A stretch of 64,000 nt of DNA from Lobosporangium transversale. Lineage: Eukaryota > Mortierellomycota > Mortierellomycetes > Mortierellales > Mortierellaceae. Of the stretch, positions 35,782-46,658 are shown in pieces. The stretch lies in NCBI RefSeq assembly GCF_002105155.1, contig NW_019029006.1, positions 62,001 to 126,000 on the forward strand, written 5' to 3'. How positions within the stretch are numbered: position 1 is the first letter of the stretch; every line of letters begins with the position of its first letter. Under the pieces are notes generated by a model. That model was not told where the DNA came from, searched no databases, and saw only the letters and a list, made by a program, of their open reading frames with translations. The position numbers and the translations under genes are program-made.

Positions 35782-36391
35782 ATGTCTACACGAGATTTTT
35801 CCATTAAAACTGGTGTCTTAAAGAGGTAAAAAAAACTCTTTTTCTTCAAAGGAGGATCGAGTCGACGACGTTTGAGGAATTCACCCTTTTTTTTCTTCTT
35901 CAATAACCGAAATAAAACTAGAGTTGCCAAGGAGCAAGTCTACTACCACGCAGAAAGAGACAAGCAACAAAAACGTATTAATGATATGATAGCCAAGGAC
36001 CCTAATGACTATGAAATCAAGAAGCAGGTAAAAAAGAGAAAAAAAAAAGCTTTCTTTTGCCCCCAACGTCTGTTTCCTCATGTTTGATAGCCTTGTAACA
36101 TCTTATCGCATGATATAGCGTGAAGTTCTTGAAGAGACATTGGATATGTTGCCTGATGTTGAGAGGAGAAAAAAGGCAGCCCATCAGGACCTTGCTAATC
36201 TTGTTGTAAGAAGAAATATTGTGCTAAGAAAAGAAAAAAAAAAAAAAAAAAAAAGAGTAGAAGAGGAAAGAGACTTTATTATTTTATTAAACATTAATAA
36301 ATTTTATTTTATGTAGGCAAACGCGAATCCTGATATCAAATCATCAAAAGAATATCAAGAGGCTGTCGAAACTCTCGAGCAGTACGAATAA
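35782..36391 (+). CDS. TBCA: Tubulin-binding cofactor A
   Basis: Beta-tubulin folding chaperone (yeast Rbl2), cytosolic three-helix bundle. Four exons: 35782-35825, 35922-36027, 36119-36205, 36317-36391; 103 aa, the usual size. Family landmarks: DFSIKTGVLKRVAKEQVYYH at the start, then ERDKQQKRINDMIAKD, YEIKKQREVLEETLDMLPDV, RRKKAAHQDLANLV and a C-terminal KEYQEAVETLEQYE. Introns are 82-111 bp with A tracts. Junction phases 2, 0, 0 all agree. High confidence from match along the whole length. Confidence 0.93.
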
Positions 36392-36820
36392 AAAAAAAGG
36401 TATGTAGGATGGGCCAATCACACAAAAAAATAAATGTGGTGTAACCAAATATCACACAGACTTCTCACATTTTTGTACTCTGAATTAAATGAGATCTACC
36501 AGCAAATACTTTTGTATTAATTGTTATCGTCTATTCATAACAGTAGTGAGTCTGTTCAAGACGATATCTGTCAGTGTTAACCTTCCATATACTCATATAT
36601 CTGATTCTGGAGAGGAATTTTTGCCATAAAATGGTTTAAGAAATAATAAAAAACGACAATTAAAAGAAGTTATATCTAAACGACAAAACCAAAAAAATTA
36701 TTACTTCTCTGCTAAAATCTCGTCAATAGACAAGAACAAAAATAAAAAAGTGAATTATTCTACTCTACCCCGATGGTATGATATATATAATAATCACTTT
36801 GCTCCTTCCCCGAACCCAAC
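36392..36820. other. Intergenic between convergent genes
   Basis: Short AT-rich 3' region shared by the cofactor A (+) and Mob2 (-) genes. No features seen. Confidence 0.6.
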
Positions 36821-38166
36821 TCAGCAGAGGATTCCATTGCTATCCATGATGTCAATAAGTTCTTGCAGGGGTACAATATCCTTTTTGTCCAACAGGTCAA
36901 ATTCTCGTCCAAAACTGACAAAGTGCGCGAAAAGCGAGTTGAAATGACCTTCTTGACAGAGCGAAAGCATCTTGTCATAATGTGAATGATAGACATGTGC
37001 AAAAACTCGGATCAATTGTTTAAAGATCGCGCGTACTGTCTGTTGAAAAGTAGGTGGAAAATCACGTCCTATTGCCAAGAAAAAGAAAAGTTAATACCTG
37101 TAACAACAATAATACAATCAGAAGAACCATGACAGAGCAATACATTAATAAAGAAGGGCTTTTTATACCATCTTTGGTAGGAAAGGTATTTTCATCGTTA
37201 ATGAGTGTCTGGATCCAGCTCATGACAAAGTCAATGTATTGCGGTGCTGGCACTTTACTCGTCTTTTTTTGCCCATCCATCCAAAGGTACTCAAATCTAT
37301 TTTTTTAAAATAATAACGTAATAAAACAAAAGTGGGGACATCTTGTTAATTTTCAACTCCTAAAAAATATAGAAAAAAACTAGATCCAAGTCAACATTAC
37401 CCTGCTCCTGCAGACATGTTTGGACAATCTCGTGCTGTGCAGAAATCCGATATGGATCCATAGAACATATTGATGTAGTTGTAGAAATCAAACACTAAAA
37501 AAAAAAAAAAAAGGAATGATGGATATATTTTTTGTTATGATGGGTTAGTTCTTATTCTGCAATTGCTTCGTCAAACCACATCTGTTTCTCCCTTTTCTCG
37601 GACAAGTTGACAGTGCAACCTGAAACGCGTTTGGCTTTTTTTTTTTGCGGAGATTTTCAAAATTGCCATCCCTTTGATTCTATTCTCGCATGCAAAAGAT
37701 TCCTCACTCGGGTACTTGTTAAAAAAGTGTATACCCTCAATGTGCAGAAAATTTTAAAAAAAGCCTCCCAGTGAACAAGGCCAAGAGGATACTGCAGCGG
37801 AGGTAGTTGATGTAGATTGCTACCCCATTATCCATATGTTCCAAACGTTGCTTACCATTCACTGCAAGCCATTCGTTAGCATCAACATACTTGGGCAACT
37901 GGACAATGGTCTTGAAGTTACCCTTGACGATCGAGTTATTGCAGTAAGGCTGACAGAGGAATAAGGGCCGTACTGATGATGTAGATCGTTTAGGTTTTGT
38001 CTTGCTTCCAAATTTACCACTTTGGACGTTGTGTTAATGGCGAGTGTATATTTTTAAAACAATAAGTGGTAATATAAAATGTCAGCAACAGAAATATATT
38101 CTGCCTTGTTACTTAATGTAGAGTTTATATATGCCAGGTTTACCTGATGTTAAAGAATCCACTCAT
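36821..38166 (-). CDS. MOB2: Mob2-type activator of NDR/LATS kinases
   Basis: Co-activator of an NDR kinase (Cbk1/Orb6), in polarity and cell-separation signalling. Five exons: 38166-38144, 38004-37856, 37494-37401, 37296-37169, 37068-36821; 213 aa. The order matches Mob proteins: MSGFFNIRS start; RPLFLCQPYCNNSIVKGNFK (Mob2-type, rather than the Mob1 ELLKHAEATLGSG block); IVQLPKYVDANEWLAVNVFD; CP-N-MSAGAGFEYLW; PAPQYIDFVMSWIQTLINDE; FPPTFQQTVRAIFKQLIRVF; HVYHSHYDKM; SFGREFDLLDKKDIVPLQEL. The zinc ligands (Cys pair before MSAG and the two His of HVYHSH) are present. The first coding exon is only 23 nt. All phases agree. Confidence 0.9.
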
Positions 38167-39550
38167 GGTGCAGCTTATATAATTGTGGATGGGACCAAAA
38201 AAAAATAGGGATAGGATTAGGTATAATTGTAGTATAGGAGAATTCAAGAGTCTTGTTGCATCCGATGGTGAAAAAGATGTGATGAAGTGAAAAGAATTAA
38301 GTTGAAGGCACAATCTAGGCCTAATTAGCCACCACAAGGGATCAATCTGGCCATGACCACGCTTGTCTCTAAACTTGGTTAGTGTGCTTGCGAACAAATG
38401 CGTCTAACTATATTAAAATTTCCTGCGCCCTCTCTATGCTACTGGCCTCTTGCTGCTTCGGCCACGGGTCGACGCTGCGTTCTGACTAAGACTCGACCCC
38501 CTGCCTGTCCTTGTACTTGTACCTGTGTCTGTTCTTGCGCTTGCGTCTGTCGCTGATATCGCTCTATGATGTGTCCAAGGAGATTGTTCCTTCGCATCTA
38601 CAGGCTAAAGATGATGCGGTCGTTTTTGTATCTTCGGTTGGCCACGAATTGTATTACATACATTATGCGCCGCCATTACATTGCGATGAAAATACGTTTG
38701 GGACGATACAAGAAACTTGCCCAACAAGTTTTTACAGGATGGATGGGCATTTCTTGGGCTTATAAATTAACCACCGTCCATATAGCTAAATGAACGTACC
38801 TACAAAGAAAGATCTATCTAGTCAGAGAAAGCAATCATATATGTTGAAAAAGAATAGGAGAAAAGATTAGTAAAAACCTGCGGCTACAAATAAAATAAAA
38901 TGATCATTAAGACTTACACATAATCCCAGCATCCTCCTGGGAGTATTCCAGCCCCCTGTTGCTGGCTTAATACAATCGTGATTATAGTCACCGCTGTAGT
39001 TGAGGTTGCAGAATAGTATCGCTTTGTTAGGTCTGATACTCCTTTATCTTGTTGCCTTCTCTTGATGTATGTAAATCGCTGCTAAAAACCGTGGGTCTAG
39101 GTTTCGCTTGCTTTGCTTGGACTGTTAAAGTTATTGAGCGGTGAAAAACTTATTCCTTAATGTGATTCGAGTGTTGTGGATGTGGATGGCGAAAGGAATA
39201 TGTTGAAAGAATATGAACGGTGATGAGAAGAAATCAAGGCGAGAAGGAAAAGTTTATATACCATTAAGTCTACAGCATGATCGATAAACTCATACCAATA
39301 TATTAGTACAGTCCACGCGTCCAGGAAGCACTTGTGATCACAGAGAAGTTTCGGAGAGTCCACATAAGGCTCTATTCTCCATATATGCAAGACTATCATG
39401 CGGTTTATTTTTATTTTTGTATGCTTCCGTTGTGCTGAATGAAATGATGAATGTGTGTGAACTGAGCCACCTCTTTGCACGAACCTCAATTTCCTTTTTA
39501 GTTCCTCAGACAACTGATCGACAGAACGGTGAACCATGTCTGAAATTAAA

Positions 39551-39575
39551 AATCAAAATCAAAATCAAAATCAAA
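39551..39575. repeat. aatcaa tandem repeat
   Basis: Four perfect copies of aatcaa plus one base. Non-coding, about 400 bp downstream of the Fanzor stop on its strand. Confidence 0.9.
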
Positions 39576-39939
39576 CACCTCTCCTTTGTTTTATCAATGA
39601 TCCATAAAGAAGAAGTCTATCGAAGAATTGCTTTCAATAGGGTTACTGACTACCTGTAAATCATGGAACGTTAGTCATAATCTAAGTAAATGCAAAAACA
39701 TTTAATACATGCTGGGGCGACCATTACCGCCTGAAGAGCCTCTTCATTTGGCCTCAAATCATTGCCGAAATATTTCCAGTCATGGCCGCTGGAGACCATT
39801 GACTTCATCTAGTTGCACTCGTTGGGGCCCAGAGGAAGAGTGTGATGTCTATCTGTTGATCTGTACGGTTTTTAAAATAGTCCAGAAATTCAGGGACAAG
39901 ATTAGGTAGAAAGGATAAACAGAACTTACAAATTTTTTG

Positions 39940-39955
39940 TGGGTGCTGGCACCCA
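39940..39955 (-). other. Perfect palindrome just after the Fanzor stop codon
   Basis: tgggtgctggcaccca: a 7-bp perfect stem around a 2-nt centre, starting 11 nt after the stop codon (39967-39969) on the minus strand. As RNA it could form a compact hairpin. Position fits a guide-RNA scaffold or transposon-end structure, but it may also be chance. Confidence 0.5.
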
Positions 39956-39966
39956 AATACTTGTGT

Positions 39967-41426
39967 CTAGCGTCGTGCGCGCTTTGCAGCCGGAGCAGGC
40001 GACTCTTCCGTGGGCTTGTACTTTGCAGGTCTCTCTTGCCTCTCAATTTGAGCAAGACTGATTCTTGCGATGTTTTCCGCCCCTACTGCGTCACGGTTGA
40101 AGAATACCTTACATGCCCAGCAATATTTAGAGCGAGGGTACACCGCCTCTAAAAAGCTATCGCAGAGGAGTCGGGGACAGCGGGCGCTGGTGTAAAATTC
40201 GTGCACTATAGCAAAGTGTCCTCGTGCTTTGACCTAAGCGTTTCAAATGGCAGTCGTTTATTAGCAAGGGTTCTATGGCTTTCCAGCTTTTCTTACTTTT
40301 TTAAAAAAAAAAGTCATACCCGTGTGACAAGGTGTCTCGTTATAGCAGTGTGCTTGCTGGGAACTCCTTTACTACTTTCAAAGGACCCTAGGCCGACGAC
40401 AAGCACTCCTTTTTCCCCGAGCATCTTCAACACTCGCTGCACCCCGTAGTCGAACGTAACTCGTTGAGCCTTTCGTAGGTCCCATTTTTTTTTCAGGTGC
40501 CATCTGGACTCGTAAAACTCTTGAAGCACATCCAAGTTCTTTGATCCTGTCTGTGTCTGGGACTCCTCGTTCATCCATTGAAGGTACTCATTATACGTAT
40601 CCCTTCCAAACACAGGGATGGCGCTCTCAACTTCAATCATTCCTTTTTCACGCTTCCTTTTGTTCAACAGGTGATTGAAGCGGAGGACGGGAAGGTACAA
40701 GAACCTGCTTCTCACCTTCACCGCTTGCCGCAAGTTAGAGCTGTGAGAGTGCAGCGAGGAAAACGTAAGGGCATTAACAATACCAGGATCGCATCCGACG
40801 ATAGTTGTGGTGTTTGCGGATGGGCATCGTCCTGGTTCGTTGAATGTGAGCTCAACGCTTTCAAGTAGTTTGGAACTCCTCCTCCAGTTTATGTTTGCGT
40901 AGTCTTCATCTGCCAGGTCTTCACCGGCTGCCTTTGAACACGTCGTGTTGAAAAATCCCTGAGAAAGCTCCAGTTCTTGGTTGGCGTCTTCTTCATCTAC
41001 GTCAGACTGCTGCTGTCTCTTCGTCTGGGTTGTGTCATAGGCAAGTAGATTCGGAACTAGACCGTTGGTAGAAATCGTTCCTTTGAGTTTGAACCGAGTT
41101 ATGCCTTTGTCCTGTGACTGCAGGGATACTTTGTCTCGATACCCATTAACCATGCGATCACCTCCAATGTCACAAAAGAGAGCCTTTATCAAAACCCCTT
41201 TTGTTCCCTGTACACACTCAAACATTGCAGTCTTGGAAGGATTGTTGAGAGGCAGAATACGCTCCAGCAGTTGCTTGGTATCTTCGTTCGCCCAGAGGAT
41301 GTCAACTAGGGCGTGTTCAGACAGATACACATACCCGGGTGACCGGGGGACGTAGGAAAGTCTGAGTATTTTTTTACTCTTTTGTTCTCCCGCAAAAAAA
41401 AACTCAATGTCGCTCATATCTTCAAA
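39967..41426 (-). CDS. Fanzor (eukaryotic TnpB-like) RuvC nuclease
   Basis: Fanzors are RNA-guided DNA endonucleases related to IS605 TnpB/OrfB. Exons 41426-40320 and 40233-39967, joined by an 86-bp GT-AG intron (phase 0). Counting from the ATG at 41417 gives 454 aa. Landmarks: FKLKGTISTNGLVPNLLAYD (pre-RuvC barrel), TIVGCDPGIVNALTF with the RuvC-I Asp at about 210, GMIEVESAIPVF, KKKWDLRKAQRVTFDYGVQR, VLVVGLGSFESSK, VPSKHTAITRHLVTR, then across the intron IVHEFYTSARCP, a four-Cys zinc ribbon (Cys 385, 390, 404, 407: RCPRLLC and KYCWAC) and FNRDAVGAENIARI with the RuvC-III Asp at 414. No stop or frameshift inside. The reading frame also continues upstream through an apparent acceptor (tttctag) into an open exon 41817-41536 that lacks an ATG and overlaps the end of the XPG-like gene. 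The canonical TnpB Glu after beta-strand VLVVG is absent (Gly-Leu-Gly), as in Fanzors with a relocated Glu. Activity not shown. Confidence 0.85.
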
Positions 41427-41430
41427 CTAG

Positions 41431-41464
<34 letters not shown>

Positions 41465-41535
41465 TAAAAATAAAAAGAGTCTGAATAGAGAGCAGAATAT
41501 GCATGAAAATACCCTACACAAGGTTATACCATTAC

Positions 41536-41817
41536 GTGCCTGTAGTGCTGCCTTAATGATGTCTGTACTTGGCCCATTAGTAGCTCTGACGCTCTTAGAA
41601 ATGAGATCTTTTTGGGATCAGAGCCTTGCACGTCCCCCAATGTTATGTCTATTTCCTTTATTGGGGAAAGTTCAGTGATGGCCTTAAAATGTTCATAAGC
41701 GGGGAGATAATGGGGCGTTTCTACCGCCCTTCCTTGTTTTTTTGCCCTCGCGTAAGCTGAATTGGGCCACCTTGACCACTTAAAAGAAGGGTGGCGAGAC
41801 AGTAAGAATAGTCAGTG
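41536..41817 (-). other. Open exon linking the XPG-like and Fanzor frames
   Basis: In minus-strand frame, 94 codons are open after a TAG at 41820-41818 and end at a gtaatg donor that joins in phase 0 to the exon at 41426. It encodes protein-like sequence (ETPHYLPAYEHFKAITELSP, then FLRASELLMGQVQTSLRQHY) with no ATG. It overlaps the last about 97 bases of the XPG-like frame in another frame. Either it is an internal exon of a longer Fanzor gene whose start I missed, or a frameshift once joined it to the XPG-like ORF. Confidence 0.6.
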
Positions 41818-43451
41818 CTATCCAAAACCTCGTCCAGTGCCTTTTCCCTCGACCTTGCTGCCCCTGGTAGCCGCATGATCCTCTCAATGTCCAAGGCAAT
41901 CGCCCAGTATGCATAGCGGCGTAGTCGGTTGAGGACAACAACTGCCCCTCGGATCTGGCTTGCAATACTATCCCTTTCATCTGCGTCCAGTCCGCCTTTC
42001 CTTGCCATGGAAGCCTTGAGGGACCCAATTGTTAAGGCCTTGATAGGGTGCTTACTGCTGTAGCTGTGATCAACCTTCATAGCATCCTTCAAGTCCCTAA
42101 TTGGTGCACCTTCTTTTTTAGCCCTGTGGGGCTTCTTGCCTTTGTGCTTCCGCTTTTGTTTTTTCTGTTGCTTCTTTTTTGCCTTTCTCCGACGTGGTGG
42201 ATGCTTAAGGCCCGGCCTATCGTGCTGACGGCAGTTACTGATATCAACTGTGCACGCATTCAATATGCTCGGCTTGTCAGAAAAGATGGGCCGGAACTGG
42301 TTCCTATGTGACCCTTCCGCTATATAGAATGACGGCGTGTCTCTACATTATCCAAGAAAGGGACTAACGATTAGTATGGGGACGTTTGGTTTCAAGACCA
42401 AAACTATAGCTTGAGCTTCCTTACGTTCTACGGCGCTGCACCCGCCTTTGCTGAGCCATTCTATGGCGAAGATCCTTTCCATTGAGTAGACGCTGCTTGA
42501 AGTTATCGAACTCATTGTTCGGCAACGCTTGGGCCGACGTTTGATGGCTGGAAGTAAAAACGCGGAGAGCTACTCTGCCTTCTTCAGAGTCTGCGCTCCT
42601 TCCCAACACCTTACTAGCTTCCCTTAGGTAGTCTCGAAGCATTTTATTGTAGTTCTTGTCCCGCGCAACCTTTCGAATTAATCGAAGATTATTAAGCGGG
42701 CCCAACGTCTCGAGGTTCCTTGAGTAGTCATTGCCTGCGATGGCACAGAATAACACCAGATGTTCGTGTGATGGCAGTCTTAGTGCTTGGATAACGTTGT
42801 CTACATCGTAAACCCCAAACTTCCGTCTACAGTGTGGAAGGGGTCGCACTAGGATGCAGACTCGTTCGTACGCAAAAAAATCAGAGTCTTGGGATATCAC
42901 GATCCTATCATTCTCCTCATTATGGCACCCTATGCATGGGTCCGCTTCATATACGCACAGACAGACATCGAAGACAGAGCCAAGGCCTGTTGCCAGCTAA
43001 TTCTTGTCCTGGACGCTCAGGGTGTAGACTTCTCGAAGACCCTTCTGGATGCGCCTCATGACTTGAGGACGAGTCCATACCCCACTCCGGGAATTTCTCT
43101 CGAAGGTGCTCATATCGTTCTCCAAAGCGTCCATATTTTTTTGTCTTATGGTTTGCCGTTCTGTCCTTGCTTTTTCTTTCTCATTACAAGGTCTCCCATC
43201 AATATGTATAGTCAGATTGTCCGTTTTGAAATGATCCTTTATCTCGAGAGCCAGGGATCTTCCTACATCAATGATGGATTTGTTTTTCACCTTTACATGG
43301 ACGACTCTACGGTGATGTCGTAACAGAACGTACCGAGGAAATCTACATGAACAGAATGGTCAGGATTTGCCGCCAAGAAAGTGCCCACGTCAGTTTCCGA
43401 AGGTAAAACCCCGCGATCCGCAACCAGTTTGAAGAAGGACTTCAGCCCCAT
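41721..43451 (-). pseudogene. FEN1/XPG-type nuclease, broken
   Basis: PIN-fold 5' nuclease family. It starts MGLKSFFKLVADRGVLPSET (XPG N-terminal motif) at 43451 and reads to SVHVDFLGTF, where the frame must change (between about 43370 and 43293). It continues VVHVKVKNKS, LTIHIDGRPCNEKEKAR, then an in-frame TAG at 42999-42997, then VYEADPCIG (XPG-I), ISQDSDFFAY and CAIAGNDYSRN. The catalytic acidic residues expected for the family (Asp of HVDF, Asp of HIDG, Glu/Asp of EAD, two Asp of QDSD, Asp of GNDY) are all still present. An 82-bp GT-AG intron (42424-42343, phase 2) leads to a Lys/Arg-rich stretch and a helical C terminus ending at 41721. Two lesions make it a recent pseudogene unless sequence errors or unusual decoding are involved. 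Same strand as, and overlapping, the Fanzor coding region. Confidence 0.75.
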
Positions 43452-46400
43452 GGTCAATATCTAAGCGAAAGAGAAAGGAAAAAGGAAAAATGGTGGTGAT
43501 GAAAAGAAAAAAAAAGAGCGACAAAGGTATAAATTAATGAGCTTTTTATGGTTTAAAGATCCAAATTGAATAGATAAAGAATATTGAGGAAAAGATACAG
43601 GAACAAGTGGCAGTGGTAAAAGGGATGGGACTTTGGAGTGAACGAGCGGGAAAGAAGGAAGACAGTGATCCTTTTTTATATCCTGGATTGATGATGAATT
43701 TTATCATTGTCTCATATAGGCTTGATATCGATCCTTTGCTTCACAGGCCACATCAATCTTTACTCAGTTCCTTTATTTGGATTGGGGTTTTGTCCAAGTC
43801 AATTGCAGAGATCGACAAATAAATACAAGCTCTCGCATGAACGGCAGATTGGAAACAATAGTATTGAGATACCAAAGTGAGCATTCGAAAAAATCATCTC
43901 CTTCAGTGTTGATGTCGATCCTTTGCTATACAATTTTTTTTTCAGCTTCTTTTGTTTGCATTGGCCCTTGCTTTGTGAGGAATTTAATGATTTATAATTT
44001 TGAACAGGCTTCAGCTGTTTACAACTGATAGTGATTGATGAACAAAAAAGGAAACAAGATTTGCAAAAAAAAAAAAATTCTCGCCAAAAATTTTCGAAAC
44101 AATAAAAAAAACCCCGCGATGCAAGACATGTGTAGACAAGAAGCACAACAACTGTTTGCTCACATCCATTTTTTTCACCGTTAGTGTGCCTGTATGTCTT
44201 TTAAGCTTTCTGTCTGGTCGTTTAACACAAGGAACTCCCAGAAAAAAAAAATACCTCGCATGATTGGTGCCAGGCCTGAAAACAACAATAATGCAATGCT
44301 GTGCGTGGAAGATAGGGTCTAGAAACTATACCATTGTTATGCGGACTCACCGAAATCAACTTGTGATCAACTGCTACTCATGCTCTGTTGCCAAGGACTT
44401 GAACAGGTATACCAACTCCTTCTTCCTTGCTCTCATAACCGCTCACATCCTTTCGATGCATTCTTTCGCCGTAAATGTTCATTGCATCTGAATCACACAC
44501 AGGTATTTCACCATTCACTCGAACATAGATATATGTATCACCTTGGGTATGACATGTTCACTCTGGTTTCCACAGGCCCAACAAACTCTATTAGCAGTGT
44601 TTACCAACCCAGATATATCAAAGGAATGCAAGAAGACGAGGAAGCGAACGATGTGACAAATCAAGTCTTGCCGAGCTGTACAAGAAAAGATCAAGTTAGT
44701 CAAGCTCCATGGTGCGGAAGAATGAATCCACTCAGATTGCCCTCCTTTCAAGTCGATACTACAGCAGCGAATATTATCGCTGTTACATTACATCAGTCAA
44801 TAAATAAATGATACAATGGACTCCCAAGGGGATGCTAGGGTCATGCGATAGTCTTCATGAGTTTTTTTATTTGCACAAATAAAGAAGCCAGGTGTAAATA
44901 GTAACAATCAAAGGTGATCTTAGGTGGAATCGAAGGTCAAAGGATACTTTATTTGGCTATAGCGTAGTGGACTATTTATACTGATAATTGATAGGGTTGG
45001 GGCTTGGTGTCTTGGCACTTGGGCTTGGCGTCTTGGCGCCTGGGGTGCGCGTGATAGTTGAGCCCTCCTCAAAGGTTTGGGTTCAGTATTGTATAACACG
45101 TTTGCACCAGGATAGCTCCATGACAGTTAGTTTTCGGTCATTTATTTCGACGAATAAATTTCAAGACAATGCCCATGGATTGCTGGATTTTAAGCCCATT
45201 TATAATGACAAATTTGCCCTTGTTACGGATGAAGGGATAGTACTCCATTATTACCTAATCTAGTTCAACAGGCTTTTTAATCCCGATATAGACTGACCAA
45301 CTGAATCCTGGTGAATGGTCAACTTTCTTTCGAACCTTGGCGCCAACAGATGTACTTGGTTGTTCAATCGGATTCACGTGGACAACTACGGCCAGAATAT
45401 GCGTAGGAAGTAGGAAGTGATTTATCTAAATTCTATTTGTAGGCAAGAATGGATCGAGGGTTCTTCTCCGAACATTCTACCCTTTCTTGGCTCCAAAATT
45501 CTTAGAACGCGTTGAATGTGAAAACTGTAGTAAAAGGATCGGGTGTCTCCTTAGAAATGTAATAGGAAGCTACTGATTGATGTGGATTAAAATTGGTGAG
45601 TATGGTAAGATGTCCTTTATCGTCAAGCGGTCCATGCTTAGGTTACAATCGATATCTCAAACAGAATAGAAAAAAACATGCAACAAGCATCTGTAAGTTT
45701 TATTTCTGTGCAGCAACACTTCCAGATATTTATTTATATTGTCAATGATAATACCATCAGGTGCGCGCTCCAGTGTAATTACCAATTTTATATTAAAAAC
45801 ACCATACCTATCACACTGGTCAGGTCTAAAAAAAATAATTGGGCTGATGCCACGTGAAATACCATGGAAGAATTCAGATATTTTTTTTTTTCAACATCTC
45901 TTTCTCTTTATGGTTCCATCGATATTCCCACATCCATATTAATATCGCCTCTTAGCAATGAGAGCCTCTGGTCATTTCTTCTAAAGACAGGCTACGAGGC
46001 TTCACTACCATTTGTCAATCTGCTCCACTTCTAATCCCTCCAATCCCTTCAATTACAGTGCCTTCATAAGGTTCGATGTCCTAGGAACCTTATATCCCAT
46101 AATTTGAAACGCATACACCAATCATTCCCGCGATATAGCCCATAAGATCACGGAAGGAGAGCTGGGGAAAGTATGGAACACCAGAAAACCTTATTCTATA
46201 TCCCGACGGTGAAGCCTGTAAGGAAAAAAGACATACCCATACATGTTGAAAGGAAGCATGAGCCAAGACATTGATGGGACGCCTATCAAGAGCTCGATGA
46301 ACTACACCAACGCGTGCGAAGCAAGAGTTAAGTCTGAAAGAAACAGCTCTTGACTGTAATAAAGACGTTGGATAAGCCTTTCAATAGTCAAAAGAAGCAC

Positions 46401-46658
46401 GAGAATCATTCGAGTCGAATTTCACTGATATCGAATTCAATTCGTTTTCGAATAGTTATCTAAATTCGAATGCTTATCTGCAAAAGTCAAGGTAGTGTTC
46501 TAGGGGGATCTAAGGGTGCAATAAAGGTATCTTTATTCAGGGGGAACTATGCTACAGAACTAGATAGAAAAGTAGACCTATTTATACTAGTTAATATCCT
46601 GTTGCAAGGAATGCTCTAGAAATATGGGCGAAATACTATGTTGCACAAAATTATTATA
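43452..46658. other. 3.2-kb repeat-flanked accessory DNA
   Basis: No supported gene. Short ORFs (43799-44146 -, 44380-44811 +, 44988-45263 +) have no recognisable domain; the last begins in a short Leu/Gly-Val repeat. 43452-43600 should hold the promoter of the XPG-like gene, with a TATA-like ttaatttata on the minus strand near 43530. I searched by eye for terminal inverted repeats around the Fanzor/XPG unit and found none. Confidence 0.45.

Larger units (their letters stand above)
38167..39966. other. 1.8-kb region 3' of the Fanzor gene
   Basis: No supported gene. It covers the Mob2 promoter side (38.2-38.5 kb) and the sequence downstream of the minus-strand Fanzor gene. In minus-strand reading around 39830-39700 there is a protein-like open stretch (MKSMVSSGHDWKYFGND) bounded by stops, and 39537-39157 is open for 126 codons; neither matches a family I know. 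Because Fanzor/TnpB guide RNAs usually lie at and after the 3' end of the nuclease gene, the part next to 39966 is where a guide RNA would be sought. Confidence 0.5.

Noticed and set aside
38511-38793. Two overlapping ORFs of 75-84 codons
   Set aside because: Mutually exclusive frames with no similarity; likely chance.
39551-39575. Tandem aatcaa units considered as a CRISPR-like array
   Set aside because: Units are directly adjacent without spacers, so it is a microsatellite.
40314-41417. Treating the large Fanzor exon as a complete intronless gene
   Set aside because: It would end before the zinc ribbon and RuvC-III motif, which follow in frame after a clean 86-bp intron.
44380-44811. 143-codon plus-strand ORF; minus strand has a VCWACG pair that recalled a zinc ribbon
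   Set aside because: No further Fanzor motifs around it in any frame; one Cys pair is not enough.
44988-45263. ORF starting with a Leu/Gly-Val repeat
   Set aside because: Repeat is short and the rest has no recognisable domain; not supportable as a gene.
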